DNA from: Rhizobium sp. Q54
GTDB lineage: Bacteria; Pseudomonadota; Alphaproteobacteria; Rhizobiales; Xanthobacteraceae
Direction of reading: 5' to 3'
Length of the DNA: 40,219 nucleotides
NCBI GenBank assembly: GCA_945861895.1
Contig: CAMAWF010000023.1
Location: forward strand, 1-40,219
Of this stretch, positions 39,323-40,219 are shown one piece after another. Position numbers and translations under genes: made by a program. How positions within the stretch are numbered: position 1 is the first letter of the stretch; each line of letters begins with the position of its first letter. Below the pieces are notes generated by a model that saw nothing but the letters and a program-made list of their open reading frames with translations, had not been told where the DNA came from and did no database searches.

Positions 39323-40219
39323 TCACCAGAATCCGGCGCTATCGGCCGGCGTGTCGGGAGCGGAGACGGTCGGCTTTGCTGCGGGCGCGCGAAGGGCAAT
39401 CCCCTCGAGCGCTGGAGGACGCCGCCCGCCGGTCGCCCAGTCAAGCAATTCCACCGTGTGCACGACGGGCCGGCCGAGATAGCGGGAGAGCTGCGTCATG
39501 CAGCCGATATTGCCGGTCGCGACAATGTCGGGATCGGTGGACAGGATGTGCGCGGCTTTACGTTCGCCGAGCGCCTGCGCCATTTCAGGCTGCAGCAGAT
39601 TGTATGTTCCGGCCGAGCCGCAGCAGAAATGCCGCTCCGGCACGTCCACCACGTCGAAACCGGCGGTACGCAAGAGCGCACGCGGCTGTTCGATCACCCG
39701 CTGGCCGTGCTGCATCGAGCAGGGGTCGTGATAGGCCACGCGATAGGTTTGTGGCGCAGTGGGCGCGCGCAGGCCGATCGCGTGCATGAATTCGCCTATA
39801 TCGCGAGCGAGCGAGGCGATGCGCGCGGCATTTTCCTTGACGGCCGGATCGTGCGCGAAAAGGTGGCCGTAGTCCTTCACCGTGGTACCACAGCCGGAGG
39901 CGTTGACGATGACGGCATCGAGGCCGTGATCGAGAGCGCGCGTCCACGCGGCAATGGCGCGACTCGCCGCCGCGCGCGCTTCGTCCTCGCGGCCCATATG
40001 CAGCGCAAGCGAGCCGCAGCAGCCCGCGCCATCGGCGATCACCACCTCGCATCCGTGGCGTTGCAAAAGCCGGATGGTGGCGGCATTGATGTTGCCGTCA
40101 AGCGCCTGTTGCGCGCAGCCGGCGAGCAGCGCGACGCGTCGGCGCGCCTTTCCTTCGGCGCGGAAAACCTGAGGCGCGAGAATGTCGGGCGAGGCGCGCG
40201 CGGGGATCATGTCGAGCAT
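39323..40219 (-). CDS. glcF: GlcF-like iron-sulfur subunit, C-terminal part
   Basis: This is the C-terminal part, at least 298 residues, of a glycolate-oxidase iron-sulfur subunit-like protein whose N-terminus lies beyond the right edge. It has two CCG domains: VALLAGCAQQALDGNINAAT with VIADGAGCCGSLALHMGRED, and VAYHDPCSMQHGQRVIEQPR with HFCCGSAGTYNLLQPEMAQ. NASGCGTTVKDYGHLF between them is typical of GlcF. In GlcDEF the subunit passes electrons from the flavin subunit towards the quinone pool. The flavoprotein gene follows after 17 bases on the same strand. Confidence 0.85.
   Translation of the reverse strand: MLDMIPARASPDILAPQVFRAEGKARRRVALLAGCAQQALDGNINAATIRLLQRHGCEVVIADGAGCCGSLALHMGREDEARAAASRAIAAWTRALDHGLDAVIVNASGCGTTVKDYGHLFAHDPAVKENAARIASLARDIGEFMHAIGLRAPTAPQTYRVAYHDPCSMQHGQRVIEQPRALLRTAGFDVVDVPERHFCCGSAGTYNLLQPEMAQALGERKAAHILSTDPDIVATGNIGCMTQLSRYLGRPVVHTVELLDWATGGRRPPALEGIALRAPAAKPTVSAPDTPADSAGFW

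Overview
The window is a GC-rich, gene-dense chromosomal segment of an alphaproteobacterium, most likely of the order Hyphomicrobiales (Rhizobiales) near the Bradyrhizobium/Xanthobacteraceae group. The inference rests on gene content: three-subunit-type transhydrogenase genes, DUF1013/TrcR, DUF1465/RcdA, DUF1192, DUF465, a YqgE homologue, and the order ispH-thrB-rnhA. Three families of intergenic palindromes of the kind common in Rhizobiales genomes point the same way. I see no rRNA, tRNA, CRISPR array, prophage, transposase or plasmid function. No gap between genes exceeds 300 bases.

Layout. Positions 1-5.3 kb hold the pntA2-pntB transhydrogenase genes, a tandem DUF3606 protein, an acetyltransferase, a DUF3574 protein, an MgtC-like membrane protein, an alpha/beta hydrolase and rpsU with a glycine-rich tail. 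Positions 5.4-8.7 kb hold purE-purK, a short soluble diguanylate cyclase and two divergent DUF465 coiled-coil proteins. Positions 8.7-14.8 kb are metabolic: a Bug-type binding protein, an acyl-CoA synthetase, a TauE/SafE exporter and a PrpE-like propionyl-CoA synthetase. Positions 14.8-16.4 kb are the most accessory-looking part: an AT-richer orphan gene, palindromes, and a BrnA-type antitoxin gene cut by an in-frame stop and lacking a BrnT partner.

Positions 16.4-23.5 kb return to core functions: TrcR, a CPA2 antiporter, then ispH-thrB-rnhA, a single-cysteine peroxiredoxin, a DsbD-alpha-like periplasmic protein and YqgE. Positions 23.6-31.1 kb hold a large 7TM-PAS-GGDEF-EAL protein, a quinone oxidoreductase, DUF1192, RcdA, ribosomal protein L31 and an ABC exporter. 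Positions 31.3-37 kb hold an acetyltransferase, a ParE-type toxin-antitoxin pair, a MotA/MotB-like envelope pair, an inositol-phosphatase homologue, a Sel1-repeat protein and a divergent ThiE-like protein. The right end holds a glutathione transferase, a VAO-family flavoprotein and the C-terminal part of a GlcF-like iron-sulfur subunit that runs off the edge.

The most interesting element is in the gap before rcdA (about 28.00-28.13 kb). A perfect TTAA-N7-TTAA CtrA box is followed at promoter distance by three consecutive hairpins, CU-rich anti-Shine-Dalgarno-like stretches and a strong intrinsic terminator. This looks like a cell-cycle-controlled small RNA, or a terminated leader, next to the gene for a CtrA-degradation adaptor. 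Secondary points are the broken orphan brnA, the tandem DUF3606 protein, palindromes that overlap stop codons, an orphan terminator upstream of yqgE, and the pairing of a VAO-type oxidase with a GlcF-like subunit.
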